DNA of 64,000 bases from JACCWP01 sp963785115 (lineage in GTDB: Bacteria; Actinomycetota; Actinomycetes; Propionibacteriales; Nocardioidaceae), in contig CAWATY010000006.1 in the NCBI GenBank assembly GCA_963785115.1, positions 62,001 to 126,000 on the forward strand, written 5' to 3'. Positions within the stretch are counted from its first letter, which is position 1, and the number at the start of each line of letters is the position of its first letter. This document shows, one piece after another, positions 26,530-34,952 of the stretch. The notes under the pieces were generated by a model, which was given only the letters and a program-made list of their open reading frames with translations, had not been told where the DNA came from and searched no databases. The position numbers and the translations under genes were made by a program.

Positions 26530-26535
26530 ACAGTA
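26530..26535 (-). promoter_or_regulatory. -10 box (TACTGT), leaderless start of the bldC-neighbour gene
   Basis: TACTGT on the minus strand lies 7 nt before GTG 26522, placing transcription at or next to the start codon. Confidence 0.45.
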
Positions 26536-26612
26536 GCCGGGGCCTGGAGAGGGTCGGCGAGGTCCCGGGGAGCCCTCGGCCAGCGCGATCGGCCGTGCGC
26601 CACACTGGCCTG

Positions 26613-27671
26613 GTGAGCGCACCAGACGACGGCGTCTTCGCGCGGTCCACCGGTCACGAGCAGGTGGTCTTCTGCGCCGACCGGGCCACCGGGATGCGGT
26701 GCATCATCGCGATCCACTCCACCGCCCTCGGCCCCTCACTGGGCGGTACCCGGTTCTACCCCTACGCCGACGAGCAGCACGCTCTCGACGACGTGCTGGC
26801 CCTGTCCCGAGGGATGTCGTACAAGGCCGCCCTCACCGGGCTCGACCTGGGCGGCGGAAAGGCCGTGGTGATCGGCGACCCCGAGACCGACAAGACCCCC
26901 AACCTGCTGCGCGCCTACGGGCGGATGGTCGAGTCGCTGTCCGGCCGCTACGTCACCGCGTGCGACGTGGGCACCTACCCGCCGGACATGGACGTGGTCG
27001 CGGAGACCTGCCGGCACGTGACCGGTCGCACCGAGGCCGCCGGCGGGCTCGGCGACTCGTCGGTGCTGACCGCCTACGGCGTGCTGCAAGGGATGCGGGC
27101 CTGCGCCCAGCACGTGTGGGGCAGTCCCGGTCTCGCCGGGCGCCGGGTCGGGGTCGCCGGTGTCGGCAAGGTGGGGCGCCACCTGGTCGACCACCTGGTC
27201 GACGAGGGCGCCGAGGTGGTCGTCACCGACGTCAACCGGGTCGCGGTCGAGACGGTGCTGGCGGCACACCCGGACGTCCAGGTGGTGGCCGGCACCGACG
27301 ACCTGGTCCGGGCGCCCATGGACGTCTACGCCCCCTGCGCGCTGGGCGGAGCGCTCGACGACGCCACGGTCGAGGCGCTGCAGGCCGCGATCGTGTGCGG
27401 GGGCGCCAACAACCAGCTCGCCCACCCCGGCGTCGAGAAGCGGCTGGAGGACCGCGGGATCGTGTACGCGCCCGACTACTGCGTCAACGCGGGCGGACTG
27501 GTTCAGGTCGCGGCCGAGCGGGACGGCCACACCCTCGAGGCCGCCCGGCAACGGGTCACCGGGATCTTCGACACGACCCTGAGCGTGCTCACGAGGGCCC
27601 GCGCGGAGGGAGTGCCCCCGTCAGTGGCGGCCGACCGCACCGCGGAGCAGCGGATGACCGACGCGGGCTGA
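26613..27671 (+). CDS. vdh: Valine/leucine dehydrogenase (Glu/Leu/Phe/Val dehydrogenase family)
   Basis: 352 residues. It oxidatively deaminates branched-chain L-amino acids with NAD+. The substrate loop ALGPSLGGTRFYPY, Lys71 and the catalytic Lys83 (LGGGKAVVIGDP) are present. The nucleotide fold is GVAGVGKVGRHL near 175. GTG 26613 gives the family N-terminus and length. Position between bldC and DUF3073/purM equals that of vdh in Streptomyces. In actinomycetes the enzyme supplies acyl-CoA starters from valine and isoleucine. Confidence 0.9.
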   Translation: MSAPDDGVFARSTGHEQVVFCADRATGMRCIIAIHSTALGPSLGGTRFYPYADEQHALDDVLALSRGMSYKAALTGLDLGGGKAVVIGDPETDKTPNLLRAYGRMVESLSGRYVTACDVGTYPPDMDVVAETCRHVTGRTEAAGGLGDSSVLTAYGVLQGMRACAQHVWGSPGLAGRRVGVAGVGKVGRHLVDHLVDEGAEVVVTDVNRVAVETVLAAHPDVQVVAGTDDLVRAPMDVYAPCALGGALDDATVEALQAAIVCGGANNQLAHPGVEKRLEDRGIVYAPDYCVNAGGLVQVAAERDGHTLEAARQRVTGIFDTTLSVLTRARAEGVPPSVAADRTAEQRMTDAG

Positions 27672-27696
27672 GCTTCCGGCCGGTGGTGTGACGACG

Positions 27697-27903
27697 TCAG
27701 CGGGCGGCCGACTCCGCGTCCTCGTCGTCGAGGTACTGCGCGTAGGGGTCGTACGGGTCCGGCTCGTCGACCGGCTGCGGGGCGGGGTCGTGGCCGTCCC
27801 CGTGCAGCTCACGCTGCAACTGGTCGAAGTCGGTGCCCTGGGCGCGGTACTTCAGCTCCCGGGCAACCTTGGTCTGCTTGGCCTTCGCTCGGCCGCGGCC
27901 CAT
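27697..27903 (-). CDS. DUF3073 family protein
   Basis: 68 residues. The basic N-terminus MGRGRAKAKQTKVARELKYR is the DUF3073 signature, followed by an acidic tail. The family is confined to actinobacteria and normally sits beside purM, as here. Its function is unknown; the basic head suggests nucleic-acid contact (inference). Confidence 0.9.
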   Translation of the reverse strand: MGRGRAKAKQTKVARELKYRAQGTDFDQLQRELHGDGHDPAPQPVDEPDPYDPYAQYLDDEDAESAAR

Positions 27904-28063
27904 AGGGTCGACCCCCTTGCACAGGTCGAGCCGGGAGAGCCGCGAGGGCCCCCGGCCGTGTCATGAGTTCTGTCGTACCTCAACGGTACCCGCCCGGACG
28001 GGCATTCCGCACACCGGCAGCGCAGAATCTCGACGTCCGATCCGTGGACCGGCCGTCTCGCAG

Positions 28064-29137
28064 TCAGGAATGGCTGCCGTGCAGCCGCACGGCGGCGGGC
28101 TCGCCGCGACCGGTTGCCGGGTCGGCGGACGTCACCTCGCCGCACGTCCAGGCCGGCAGGCCCCGCCCGGTGAGGAGCTCGACGGCGGCGTCCGCGGCGT
28201 CGGGAGCGACAACCGCGACCATGCCGACACCGAGGTTGAGGGTGCGCTCCAGCTCGGCGGTCTCCACCCCACCGACGCGGGCCACCAGGTCGAAGACCGG
28301 CTGCGGCCGCCAGCTGGCCCGATCGACCTCGGCGGCAGTGCCCGGAGGGAGGACCCGGGCCAGGTTGGCGGCCAGTCCACCCCCGGTGACGTGCGACATC
28401 GCGTGCACCTCGACCGCGTCGGCGAGCGCCAGGCAGTCCTTGGCGTAGACCCGGGTCGGCTCCAGCAGCTCGTCGCCGAGCGACCTGCCCAGCTCGTCGA
28501 CGTGCCGGTCGAGCGCCCAGCCGGCCTGCTCCAGCAGCACCCGTCGGACCAGCGAGTAGCCGTTGCTGTGCAGCCCGGACGAGCCCATCGCGACCAGGAC
28601 GTCACCGGGAAGGACGCGCTCGGGACCGAGCAACCGGTCGGCCTCCACGACTCCCGTGGTGGCACCCGCGAGGTCGTACTCATCGGGTGCCAGCAGTCCT
28701 GGGTGCTCCGCGGTCTCGCCGCCGAGCAGGGCGCACCCGGCGACGACGCACGCCTCGGCGACCCCCTGGACGATCGCCGCAACCCGCTCGGGCACCACCC
28801 GGCCGCAGGCGATGTAGTCGGTGACGTACAGCGGCTCGGCCCCGCAGACGACGAGGTCGTCGACGAGCATCCCGACGAGGTCGAAGCCGATCGTGTGGTG
28901 CCGGTCCATCGCCTGCGCGACGGCGACCTTGGTGCCGACGCCGTCGGCCGAGGTGGCCAGCAGCGGGTGGTCGTACGCCTTCAGCGCCGAGACGTCGAAC
29001 AGACCGGCGAAGCCGCCGATGCCTCCCCGCACCTCCGGCCGGCGGGCCTTGTCGACCCACTCGCGCATCAGCTCGACCGCACGGTCGCCCGCGGCGATGT
29101 CGACGCCGGCCGCGGCGTACGTGCTGGGCTCGGTCAC
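28064..29137 (-). CDS. purM: Phosphoribosylformylglycinamidine cyclo-ligase
   Basis: 357 residues. AIR synthetase, the fifth step of purine synthesis, closing the imidazole ring of FGAM with ATP. Conserved blocks: YAAAGVDIAAGDRAVELM, LLATSADGVGTKVAVA, GFDLVGMLVDDLVVCGAEPL, LLGGETAEHPG, SSGLHSNGYSLVRRV and SHVTGGGLAANLARVLP. GTG 29137 fits the family start, with TAGGCT 7 nt upstream. The gap to purF is not coding but holds a four-copy repeat. Confidence 0.96.
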   Translation of the reverse strand: MTEPSTYAAAGVDIAAGDRAVELMREWVDKARRPEVRGGIGGFAGLFDVSALKAYDHPLLATSADGVGTKVAVAQAMDRHHTIGFDLVGMLVDDLVVCGAEPLYVTDYIACGRVVPERVAAIVQGVAEACVVAGCALLGGETAEHPGLLAPDEYDLAGATTGVVEADRLLGPERVLPGDVLVAMGSSGLHSNGYSLVRRVLLEQAGWALDRHVDELGRSLGDELLEPTRVYAKDCLALADAVEVHAMSHVTGGGLAANLARVLPPGTAAEVDRASWRPQPVFDLVARVGGVETAELERTLNLGVGMVAVVAPDAADAAVELLTGRGLPAWTCGEVTSADPATGRGEPAAVRLHGSHS

Positions 29138-29144
29138 GGCACCG

Positions 29145-29150
29145 AGCCTA
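29145..29150 (-). promoter_or_regulatory. -10 box (TAGGCT), leaderless purM
   Basis: TAGGCT on the minus strand ends 7 nt before GTG 29137. Confidence 0.5.
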
Positions 29151-29202
29151 GAGCCCCGTCCGCGCACCCCGGCGTCCATCCGCCCCCGGTCGCACCCCTC
29201 AT

Positions 29203-29364
29203 CGCTGATCCGACCCTTCCGCGCGCCCTCCCGCCGCTGATCCGACCCTTGTGCGCACCACGGGATGACGTCCGTCGAGGGGGTCCGGGAGTGCACCCCG
29301 GGCACAAGGCTCGGATCAGCGAGGAAGAGTGAGGCGACACGCAGGCACAAGGGTCGGATCAGCG
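29203..29364. repeat. 16-nt word in four copies, two per orientation (purM-purF gap)
   Basis: cgctgatccgaccctt lies at 29203-29218 and 29235-29250. Its complement aagggtcggatcagcg lies at 29349-29364, and at 29306-29321 with one mismatch. The copies form a nested inverted array that could fold into long alternative hairpins in RNA or cruciform DNA. It may terminate purF transcription before the purM promoter. Confidence 0.9.
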
Positions 29365-29389
29365 AGGGAGGGGTGCGGGCGCGGCTCGG

Positions 29390-30940
29390 TCAGGGGCGCG
29401 TCAGTGCGTCGCCGGCACCGCCGCCGGCGGTGAGGGTGGGGAGGCCGTCGGCTCCGTCGGTGGCGACCGGGGTGAGCTCGAGCAGGTTCTTGCCGAGCTG
29501 CTCAGCCGGCGGCAGCGGCACCGGGTAGATCCCGTCGAAGCAGGCGCGGCAGAGGTTGTCGGCGGGCACGTTGGTGGCCGCGACCAGCTCGTCGAGGTCG
29601 ACGTAGCCGAGCGAGTCGGCGTCGATCGAGCGGCAGATCTCCTCGACGCCCAGGCCGGTGGCGATCAGCTCGGCCCGGCTGGCGAAGTCGATGCCGTAGA
29701 AGCACGGCCACTTCACCGGCGGCGCCGACACCCGCACGTGCACCTCGCGGGCACCGGCCTCGCGCAGCATCCGGACGACGGCGCGCTGGGTGTTCCCGCG
29801 CACGATGGTGTCGTCGACGACCACCAGCCGCTTGCCCTCGATCACGTCGCGCAGCGGGTTGAGCTTGAGCCGGATGCCGAGCTGGCGGATGGTCTGGCTG
29901 GGCTGGATGAACGTGCGACCGACGTAGGAGTTCTTGACCAGCCCCTGGCCGTACGGGATCCCGGACTCCTCGGCGTAGCCGATCGCGGCCGGCGTGCCCG
30001 ACTCCGGCACCGGGATCACCAGGTCGGCGTCGACCGGGTGCTCGCGGGCCAGCCGGCGGCCGATGTCGACCCGTACCGAGTGCACCCGCTGGTCGGAGAT
30101 CCGGGTGTCCGGGCGGGCGAGGTAGACGAACTCGAACAGGCAGCCCTTGGGCTTGGCCTCGGCGAACCGCTGGGTGCGCAGGCCGTGCTCGTCGACGGCG
30201 ACCAGCTCGCCGGGCTCCACCTCGCGCACGTAGGCCGCGCCCACGATGTCCAGGGCCGCGGTCTCGCTGGCCACCACCCAGCCACGCTCCAGCCGGCCGA
30301 TCACCAGCGGGCGGATGCCCTGTGGGTCGCGGGCGGCGTACAGCGTGCCCTCGTCCATGTAGACCAGTGAGAAGGCGCCGCGCAGCTCGCGCAGCACCGC
30401 GACGGAGGCGTCCTCGAGGGAGCGGTCGGGATACGACGCGAGCAGCGCGGTGACGACACCGGTGTCGGTCGTCTCGGCGTCCCGCGCCTGGCTGGGCAGC
30501 AGCTGCCCGGAGTCGGCGGCCCGTTTGTCGAGCAGCGCCACCAGGTCGTGGGTGTTGGTGAGGTTGCCGTTGTGCCCGAGCGCGATGGCCCCCGACGCCG
30601 TCGGCCGGAACGTCGGCTGCGCGTTCAGCCAGTTGCTGGACCCGGTGGTCGAGTAGCGGCTGTGGCCGACGCCGACGTGACCCTTCAGGGAGTCGAGGGT
30701 CGCGTCGTCGAAGACCTGCGAGACCAGGCCCATGTCCTTGTAGACCACGATCTGCCGCCCGTTGCTGACCGCGATGCCGGCCGACTCCTGGCCGCGGTGC
30801 TGCAGCGCGTACAGGCCGTAGTAGACGAGCTTGCCCACGTCCTCGCCAGGGGCCCAGACGCCGAACACTCCGCATGCGTCCTGGGGGCCGTGGTCCTGGG
30901 GGTCGAGGTCGGCGGTGAGCCGACCATCTCCACGGGGCAC
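29390..30940 (-). CDS. purF: Amidophosphoribosyltransferase
   Basis: 516 residues. First committed step of purine synthesis: glutamine plus PRPP to phosphoribosylamine. The Ntn-hydrolase nucleophile is Cys23 in PQDACGVFGVW, exposed after removal of a 22-residue propeptide. The PRPP loop is RLVVVDDTIVRGNTQ. Cys residues in the C-terminal half (WPCFYGIDF, NLCRACFDG) are those of Fe-S type enzymes. GTG 30940 gives VPRGDGRLTADL, like Streptomyces homologues, and TACAGT lies 6 nt upstream. Confidence 0.96.
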   Translation of the reverse strand: MPRGDGRLTADLDPQDHGPQDACGVFGVWAPGEDVGKLVYYGLYALQHRGQESAGIAVSNGRQIVVYKDMGLVSQVFDDATLDSLKGHVGVGHSRYSTTGSSNWLNAQPTFRPTASGAIALGHNGNLTNTHDLVALLDKRAADSGQLLPSQARDAETTDTGVVTALLASYPDRSLEDASVAVLRELRGAFSLVYMDEGTLYAARDPQGIRPLVIGRLERGWVVASETAALDIVGAAYVREVEPGELVAVDEHGLRTQRFAEAKPKGCLFEFVYLARPDTRISDQRVHSVRVDIGRRLAREHPVDADLVIPVPESGTPAAIGYAEESGIPYGQGLVKNSYVGRTFIQPSQTIRQLGIRLKLNPLRDVIEGKRLVVVDDTIVRGNTQRAVVRMLREAGAREVHVRVSAPPVKWPCFYGIDFASRAELIATGLGVEEICRSIDADSLGYVDLDELVAATNVPADNLCRACFDGIYPVPLPPAEQLGKNLLELTPVATDGADGLPTLTAGGGAGDALTRP

Positions 30941-30946
30941 GGGCCC

Positions 30947-30952
30947 ACTGTA
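30947..30952 (-). promoter_or_regulatory. -10 box (TACAGT), leaderless purF
   Basis: TACAGT on the minus strand ends 6 nt before GTG 30940 and supports that start. Confidence 0.5.
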
Positions 30953-31027
30953 CGGGCCGACTACGGTCGTCGCGGGCGGCGCACCGAAGGGTGTGACAGC
31001 CGTGACAGCAGACCCCGAGGAGGACGC

Positions 31028-31814
31028 ATGAGCCAGCCGGACCGGCCCGCCTCGTTGCGGGTGACCGTCTGGGGCGAGAACGTGCACGAGCAGACCGAGC
31101 CGGCCGTGGCGGAGCGCTATCCCGAGCGGGATGCACGGCGCGATCGCGGCGGGCGTGGCCGAGCACCTCCCCGACGCGGAGGTGCGAACGGCGACCCTGC
31201 AGCAGCCCGAGCACGGGCTGACCGAGGACGTGCTCGCGGCGACCGACGTGCTCACCTGGTGGGGGCACAAGGCGCACGACCAGGTCGACGACGCCGTGGT
31301 CGATCGCGTGCAGGCGCACGTTCTCGGCGGGATGGGGCTGCTGGTCCTGCACTCCGCGCACTTCGCCACGATCTTCCGCCGGCTGATGGGCACCACCTGC
31401 GCGCTGCGCTGGCGCAACGGCGGCGACCGCGAGCTGGTGTGGACGGTCGACCCGAGCCACCCGATCGCCGCGGGCGTGCCGCAGCCGATCGAGATCGAGC
31501 AGCAGGAGATGTACGGCGAGTACTTCGACATCCCGACGCCGGATGAGCTGGTCTTCGTCAGCGGCTTCAGCGGTGGCGAGGTCTTCCGCAGCGGCTGCAC
31601 GTTCCGCCGGGGGCACGGCCGGGTCTTCTACTTCTCCCCCGGCGACCAGGACTACCCCGTCTACCACCACCCGGCCGTGCGACGGGTGATCGCCAACGGC
31701 GTGCGCTGGGCAGCGGGAGAGCGCCGCGAGCGGCTGCTGCCGGGGATCGACTTCCGCGCGTCCGGCGACCTGTCGCCGCTGCCCGGGACACCGCCGGTGG
31801 CCGGCCTGCCGTGA
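31028..31814 (+). CDS. ThuA-like (trehalose utilisation) domain protein, one frameshift
   Basis: About 261 residues when read through. MSQPDRPASLRVTVWGENVH opens the ThuA fold (WGEN-HEQ). The frame breaks in 31124-31130, where gagcggg should read gaggggATGCACGG to continue GMHGAIAAGVAEHL; one extra base is present. The rest (31131-31814) is intact: LTEDVLAATDVLTWWGHKAH, GLLVLHSAHFATIF, SPGDQDYPVYHHPAVRRVI. ThuA is a class I glutamine-amidotransferase-like fold of unknown reaction linked to sugar catabolism. The strong site GAGGAGG precedes ATG 31028. It is coupled by GTGA to the oxidoreductase gene. Because the whole family signature survives on both sides, a sequencing error is as likely as a null mutation. 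Confidence 0.8.
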
Positions 31815-32887
31815 GCGGCCCGCCGCTGCGGGTGGTGCAGGTCGGCGCCGGCGGGATGGGCCAGACCTGGCTGGGCGCGCTGGCGGCGAACCCGGACGTG
31901 CAGCTCGTGGGCGTCGTCGACCTCGACCTCGCCGCCGCCCGGGCAGCGGTCGAGGCGTACGCGCCCGGCGCGCCGGCCGGGGCCGACCTGCTCGAGGTGG
32001 CGACGGCCGGAGAGGCGCAGGCCGTCGTCGACGTGACCGTGCCGGCGGCCCACCACCCGGTGACCCAGCAGGCGTTGCTCGCGGGGCTGCCGGTGCTCGG
32101 TGAGAAGCCGGCGGCGGCGAGCGTCGCCGAGGCGCTGTCGCTGGCCGCGACGGCCGAGGTCACCGGCCGGTTGTTCATGGTGAGCCAGTCGCGGCGCTAC
32201 GACCGCCGGCTGAGCACGCTGCGCGGGTACGTGCGCAGCCTCGGTGTGCTGGGGTCGGTGACGACCGAGTTCGCCCGCGCCCCGCACTTCGGCGGCTTCC
32301 GCGAGCAGATGGCGCACCCGCTGCTGGTCGACATGGCCATCCATCCCTTCGACACCGTCCGGCACCTGCTGGGCGCCGACCCCGTCGCGGTGCGCTGCGA
32401 GACGTGGAACCCGTCGTGGAGCTGGTACGCCGGGGACGCCTGCGCGACCGCGCACGTCGAGCTCACCGGCGGAGCGCGCTTCGGCTACACCGGCAGCTGG
32501 TGCGCGCCCGGCCTGGAGACGTCGTGGAACGGCGCGTGGCGGGTCAGCGGCGCGCGCGGGTCGGCGACCTGGGACGGGGAGGGTCCGCCTCAGGTGGAGT
32601 CGACGGAGCCGGTGCCGGCCGTCCCCGAGCCGGGCCCCGACGGCATCGCCGGGGCACTGGTGGCCTTTGTGCGGGCGCTGCGCACCGGTGAGCCGCCGCA
32701 CGGCGAGATCCACGAGAACCTGCTGAGCCTGGCGATGGTCGAGGCCGCGGTGCTGTCGGCGGACGAGGGCCGCCGGGTGCTGCTCGACGACGTGCTCGCC
32801 CGCGCGCACGAGACCGCGGTCGCCGGCGAACGGCACCCCGAGGTGGCGGCGGTGCTGCGCCGCGGCGTACGGCCGGTCAGCCCGTAG
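31811..32887 (+). CDS. Gfo/Idh/MocA family oxidoreductase
   Basis: 358 residues. The Rossmann motif VVQVGAGGMGQTWL is at the N-terminus. The sugar-dehydrogenase motif is GEKPAAAS (conserved EKP) near 97. The second domain contains HPLLVDMAIHPFDTVRHLLG with the catalytic Asp and His. It oxidises or isomerises a sugar or inositol with NAD(P). GTG 31811 overlaps the stop of the ThuA-like gene, a pairing often seen in sugar-catabolic clusters. Confidence 0.9.
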   Translation: MSGPPLRVVQVGAGGMGQTWLGALAANPDVQLVGVVDLDLAAARAAVEAYAPGAPAGADLLEVATAGEAQAVVDVTVPAAHHPVTQQALLAGLPVLGEKPAAASVAEALSLAATAEVTGRLFMVSQSRRYDRRLSTLRGYVRSLGVLGSVTTEFARAPHFGGFREQMAHPLLVDMAIHPFDTVRHLLGADPVAVRCETWNPSWSWYAGDACATAHVELTGGARFGYTGSWCAPGLETSWNGAWRVSGARGSATWDGEGPPQVESTEPVPAVPEPGPDGIAGALVAFVRALRTGEPPHGEIHENLLSLAMVEAAVLSADEGRRVLLDDVLARAHETAVAGERHPEVAAVLRRGVRPVSP

Positions 32888-32899
32888 CGGGGCGGCAGG

Positions 32900-34261
32900 T
32901 CAGCGGGAGTCGGCCGGGGCCAGCCGGTCGAGCAGCAACGCCTCGGCCACGCAGACCCTGCCGAACTCCGCGAGGTGCAGGCTCTCGTCGGCACCGTGGG
33001 CACGGGCGTCGGGGTCCTCGACGCCGGTGACCAGGATCGCCGCGTCGGGGAACGCCTCCGCGAACTCTGCGATGAACGGGATCGACCCGCCGACGCCGAT
33101 GTCCACCGGCCGGGTCCCGTCCCAGGCGTCGGTGAACGCACTGCGGGCGGCGTCGTACGCCGGACCGCGGGCGTCGATGGCGTACGGCGCGCCCAGGTCG
33201 GGGCTGCTCACGGTGACCTCGCCGCCCCACGGCACGTACTGCTCGAGGTGCTGTCGCAGCAGGTCGTACGCGCGGTCGGGGTCGTCGCCCGGGGCGATCC
33301 GGAGGCTGACCTTCGCCCGCGCGACCGGGAGCAGGGTGTTCGACGCGTGCGCGGCGTCGGGGGCGTCGAGACCGGTGATCGCGATGGCCGGGCGGGTCCA
33401 CAGCCGCTCGACGACCGACCCGGTGCCGATGGTGCGCACGCCGTCGCGCAGCGACGACTCGGCCCGCAGCCGCTCCTCGGGGTACTCCAGGTCGCTGGCC
33501 GGGCCCGACACCAGCCCGTCGACCGCGACGTCGCCGGCCTCGTCGTGCAGCGTCGCGAGCAACCGGACCAGCGTGGTCAGGGCGTCGGGGGCGACACCGC
33601 CCCACATGCCGGAGTGCACCCCGTGGTGCAGGGTGCGCACCTCGACCATGCAGTTGACCAGGCCGCGCAGCGTGGTGGTGAGGGCGGGGACGCCGACGTC
33701 CCAGTTGCCGGAGTCGGCGATGACGATGACGTCGGCCGCGAGCCGGTCACGGTGCCGCTCGAGGATGGCCGGCAGCGACTCCGAACCCGACTCCTCCTCG
33801 CCCTCGACGAAGACCGTGACACCGACGGGCGGCTGGCCGTCGTGGGCGAGGAAGGCGGCCAGGTGGGCGGCGATGCCGGCCTTGTCGTCGGCCGTGCCCC
33901 GCCCGTACAGCCGGCCGTCGCGCTCGGTGGGCTCGAACGGCGGGCTGGACCAGTCCGCCGCGTCGCCCGGCGGTTGCACGTCGTGGTGGGCGTAGAGCAG
34001 GACGGTCGGCGCGCCTGCGGGTGCCGGGTGCTGGGCCACGACGGCCGGGCGGCCACCCTCCTCGACGAGCCCGACCTCGGCGAAGCCCGCCTCGCCGAGG
34101 ATCCGCGCCACCGCGTCGGCGCTGCGCCGCACCTCGGGGGCGTCGCCGTCCACGTCGCTGACCGACGGGATCCGGATCAGCTCGTCGTGCCAGTCACGGA
34201 CCCGTGGCATCACCCGGTGCACGGCGTCGCGGAGGTCCTCGGTACGCGTCGTCTCGGCCAT
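32900..34261 (-). CDS. M20 family dipeptidase
   Basis: 453 residues, di-zinc metallopeptidase. Metal ligands and catalytic residues are visible: YAHHDVQPPG (His, Asp), GRGTADDKAG (bridging Asp), VEGEEESGS (general-base Glu and ligand Glu), IADSGNWDVG (Asp) and ARAHGADESLH (last His). The dimerisation domain occupies the middle third. It hydrolyses dipeptides in the cytoplasm. ATG 34261 has TAGGGT 6 nt upstream. The gene converges on the Gfo/Idh gene with a 12-nt gap. Confidence 0.92.
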   Translation of the reverse strand: MAETTRTEDLRDAVHRVMPRVRDWHDELIRIPSVSDVDGDAPEVRRSADAVARILGEAGFAEVGLVEEGGRPAVVAQHPAPAGAPTVLLYAHHDVQPPGDAADWSSPPFEPTERDGRLYGRGTADDKAGIAAHLAAFLAHDGQPPVGVTVFVEGEEESGSESLPAILERHRDRLAADVIVIADSGNWDVGVPALTTTLRGLVNCMVEVRTLHHGVHSGMWGGVAPDALTTLVRLLATLHDEAGDVAVDGLVSGPASDLEYPEERLRAESSLRDGVRTIGTGSVVERLWTRPAIAITGLDAPDAAHASNTLLPVARAKVSLRIAPGDDPDRAYDLLRQHLEQYVPWGGEVTVSSPDLGAPYAIDARGPAYDAARSAFTDAWDGTRPVDIGVGGSIPFIAEFAEAFPDAAILVTGVEDPDARAHGADESLHLAEFGRVCVAEALLLDRLAPADSR

Positions 34262-34267
34262 GCGCGG

Positions 34268-34273
34268 ACCCTA
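34268..34273 (-). promoter_or_regulatory. -10 box (TAGGGT), leaderless dipeptidase
   Basis: TAGGGT on the minus strand ends 6 nt before ATG 34261. Confidence 0.5.
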
Positions 34274-34294
34274 TGCGAGCCCAGCCCAGGACGA

Positions 34295-34340
34295 ATGTCG
34301 TGCCGGTTCGGGGGCTCTGACCCCCGCAAGGGCACGACAT
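34295..34340. repeat. Hairpin repeat, copy A
   Basis: 46 nt with outer arms atgtcgtgcc / ggcacgacat (10 bp, perfect) and an inner G/C stem (cggggg / cccccg). The sequence ends cccccgcaagggcacgacat, like copy B. It lies downstream of the SCP-like gene and just upstream of the dipeptidase promoter. Confidence 0.88.
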
Positions 34341-34357
34341 CTGCCGGGCCCGTGACG

Positions 34358-34405
34358 GATGTCGTGCCGGTTGGGGAGCTCGCACCCCCGCAAGGGCACG
34401 ACATC
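34358..34405. repeat. Hairpin repeat, copy B
   Basis: 48 nt in the same orientation as copy A: arms gatgtcgtgcc / ggcacgacatc (11 bp, perfect) and the same ggtt...acccccgcaag core. It is 17 nt after copy A and 19 nt before the stop of the SCP-like gene, so it may act as its terminator. Confidence 0.88.
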
Positions 34406-34424
34406 GGAGTGCGGGGAAGGACGG

Positions 34425-34805
34425 TCAGGGGTGGAGCGGGAGCCACTCGGAGAGGTCGGAGCGCTCTCCGGACGCGCGGAGCCGGCCGCTGGCCAGCGCA
34501 TCGTCCCAGCCGAGGCGGCCGGTGCCGAGCTCGATCCAGGTGTCGGCGTCGGTCTCGACCACCGCCGGCGGCGTGCCGCGGGTGTGCCGCCCGCCGGGTA
34601 CGCACTGGGCGACGGCATAGGGCGGCACCCGGACCTCGACGCTGGCGCCCGGGGCCTGCTCGCTCAGCACGGCCAGCAGGTGCTTGACCAGCAGCCGGCG
34701 GTCGGCCTCGCCGGCCGAGCCGTCGGCGACCCGGGCAAGGGCGGCGTCGACCTCGGCGACGGGCACACGACGCAGGCGGGCGGGCACCCCGCCGACGCTA
34801 CCCAC
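34425..34805 (-). CDS. Sterol carrier family protein (actinobacterial, purF-linked)
   Basis: 126 residues. It matches the small SCP-like proteins found near purF in actinobacteria: AEVDAALARVADG, EADRRLLVKHLLAVLSEQAPG, VEVRVPPYAVAQC and TDADTWIELGTGRLGWDDALASGRLRASGERSDLS. The WIELATG-type motif is the SCP2 lipid pocket edge. GTG 34805 is preferred over GTG 34787 because GGGGAGG lies at correct spacing. Ligand is unknown. Confidence 0.82.
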   Translation of the reverse strand: MGSVGGVPARLRRVPVAEVDAALARVADGSAGEADRRLLVKHLLAVLSEQAPGASVEVRVPPYAVAQCVPGGRHTRGTPPAVVETDADTWIELGTGRLGWDDALASGRLRASGERSDLSEWLPLHP

Positions 34806-34821
34806 CGGATCCCTCCCCACC

Positions 34822-34869
34822 GATGTCGTGCCATTCGGGTGGCCCGGACCCCCCAACCGGCACGAGATC
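34822..34869. repeat. Hairpin repeat, copy C (diverged)
   Basis: Arms gatgtcgtgcc / ggcacgagatc (one mismatch) around ttcgggtggcccggacccccc. It shares layout and arm sequence with copies A and B, and lies upstream of the SCP-like gene. The three copies therefore bracket that gene. Confidence 0.8.
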
Positions 34870-34938
34870 GGTCCCGCGTCTGGATGACCGCCGCCGGGCC
34901 GGAGTCCCGTGAATCACACTGGCCTCACCCGTCACAGG

Positions 34939-34944
34939 TAGAGT
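34939..34944 (+). promoter_or_regulatory. -10 box (TAGAGT), first DUF1906 gene
   Basis: TAGAGT ends 8 nt before ATG 34953; there is no ribosome-binding site, in keeping with a leaderless message. Confidence 0.45.
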
Positions 34945-34952
34945 CGGCCCTT

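Noticed and set aside
29203..29364. CRISPR array or phage attachment sites
   Set aside because: Repeats occur in both orientations with unequal spacing, and there are no cas, integrase or phage genes nearby.
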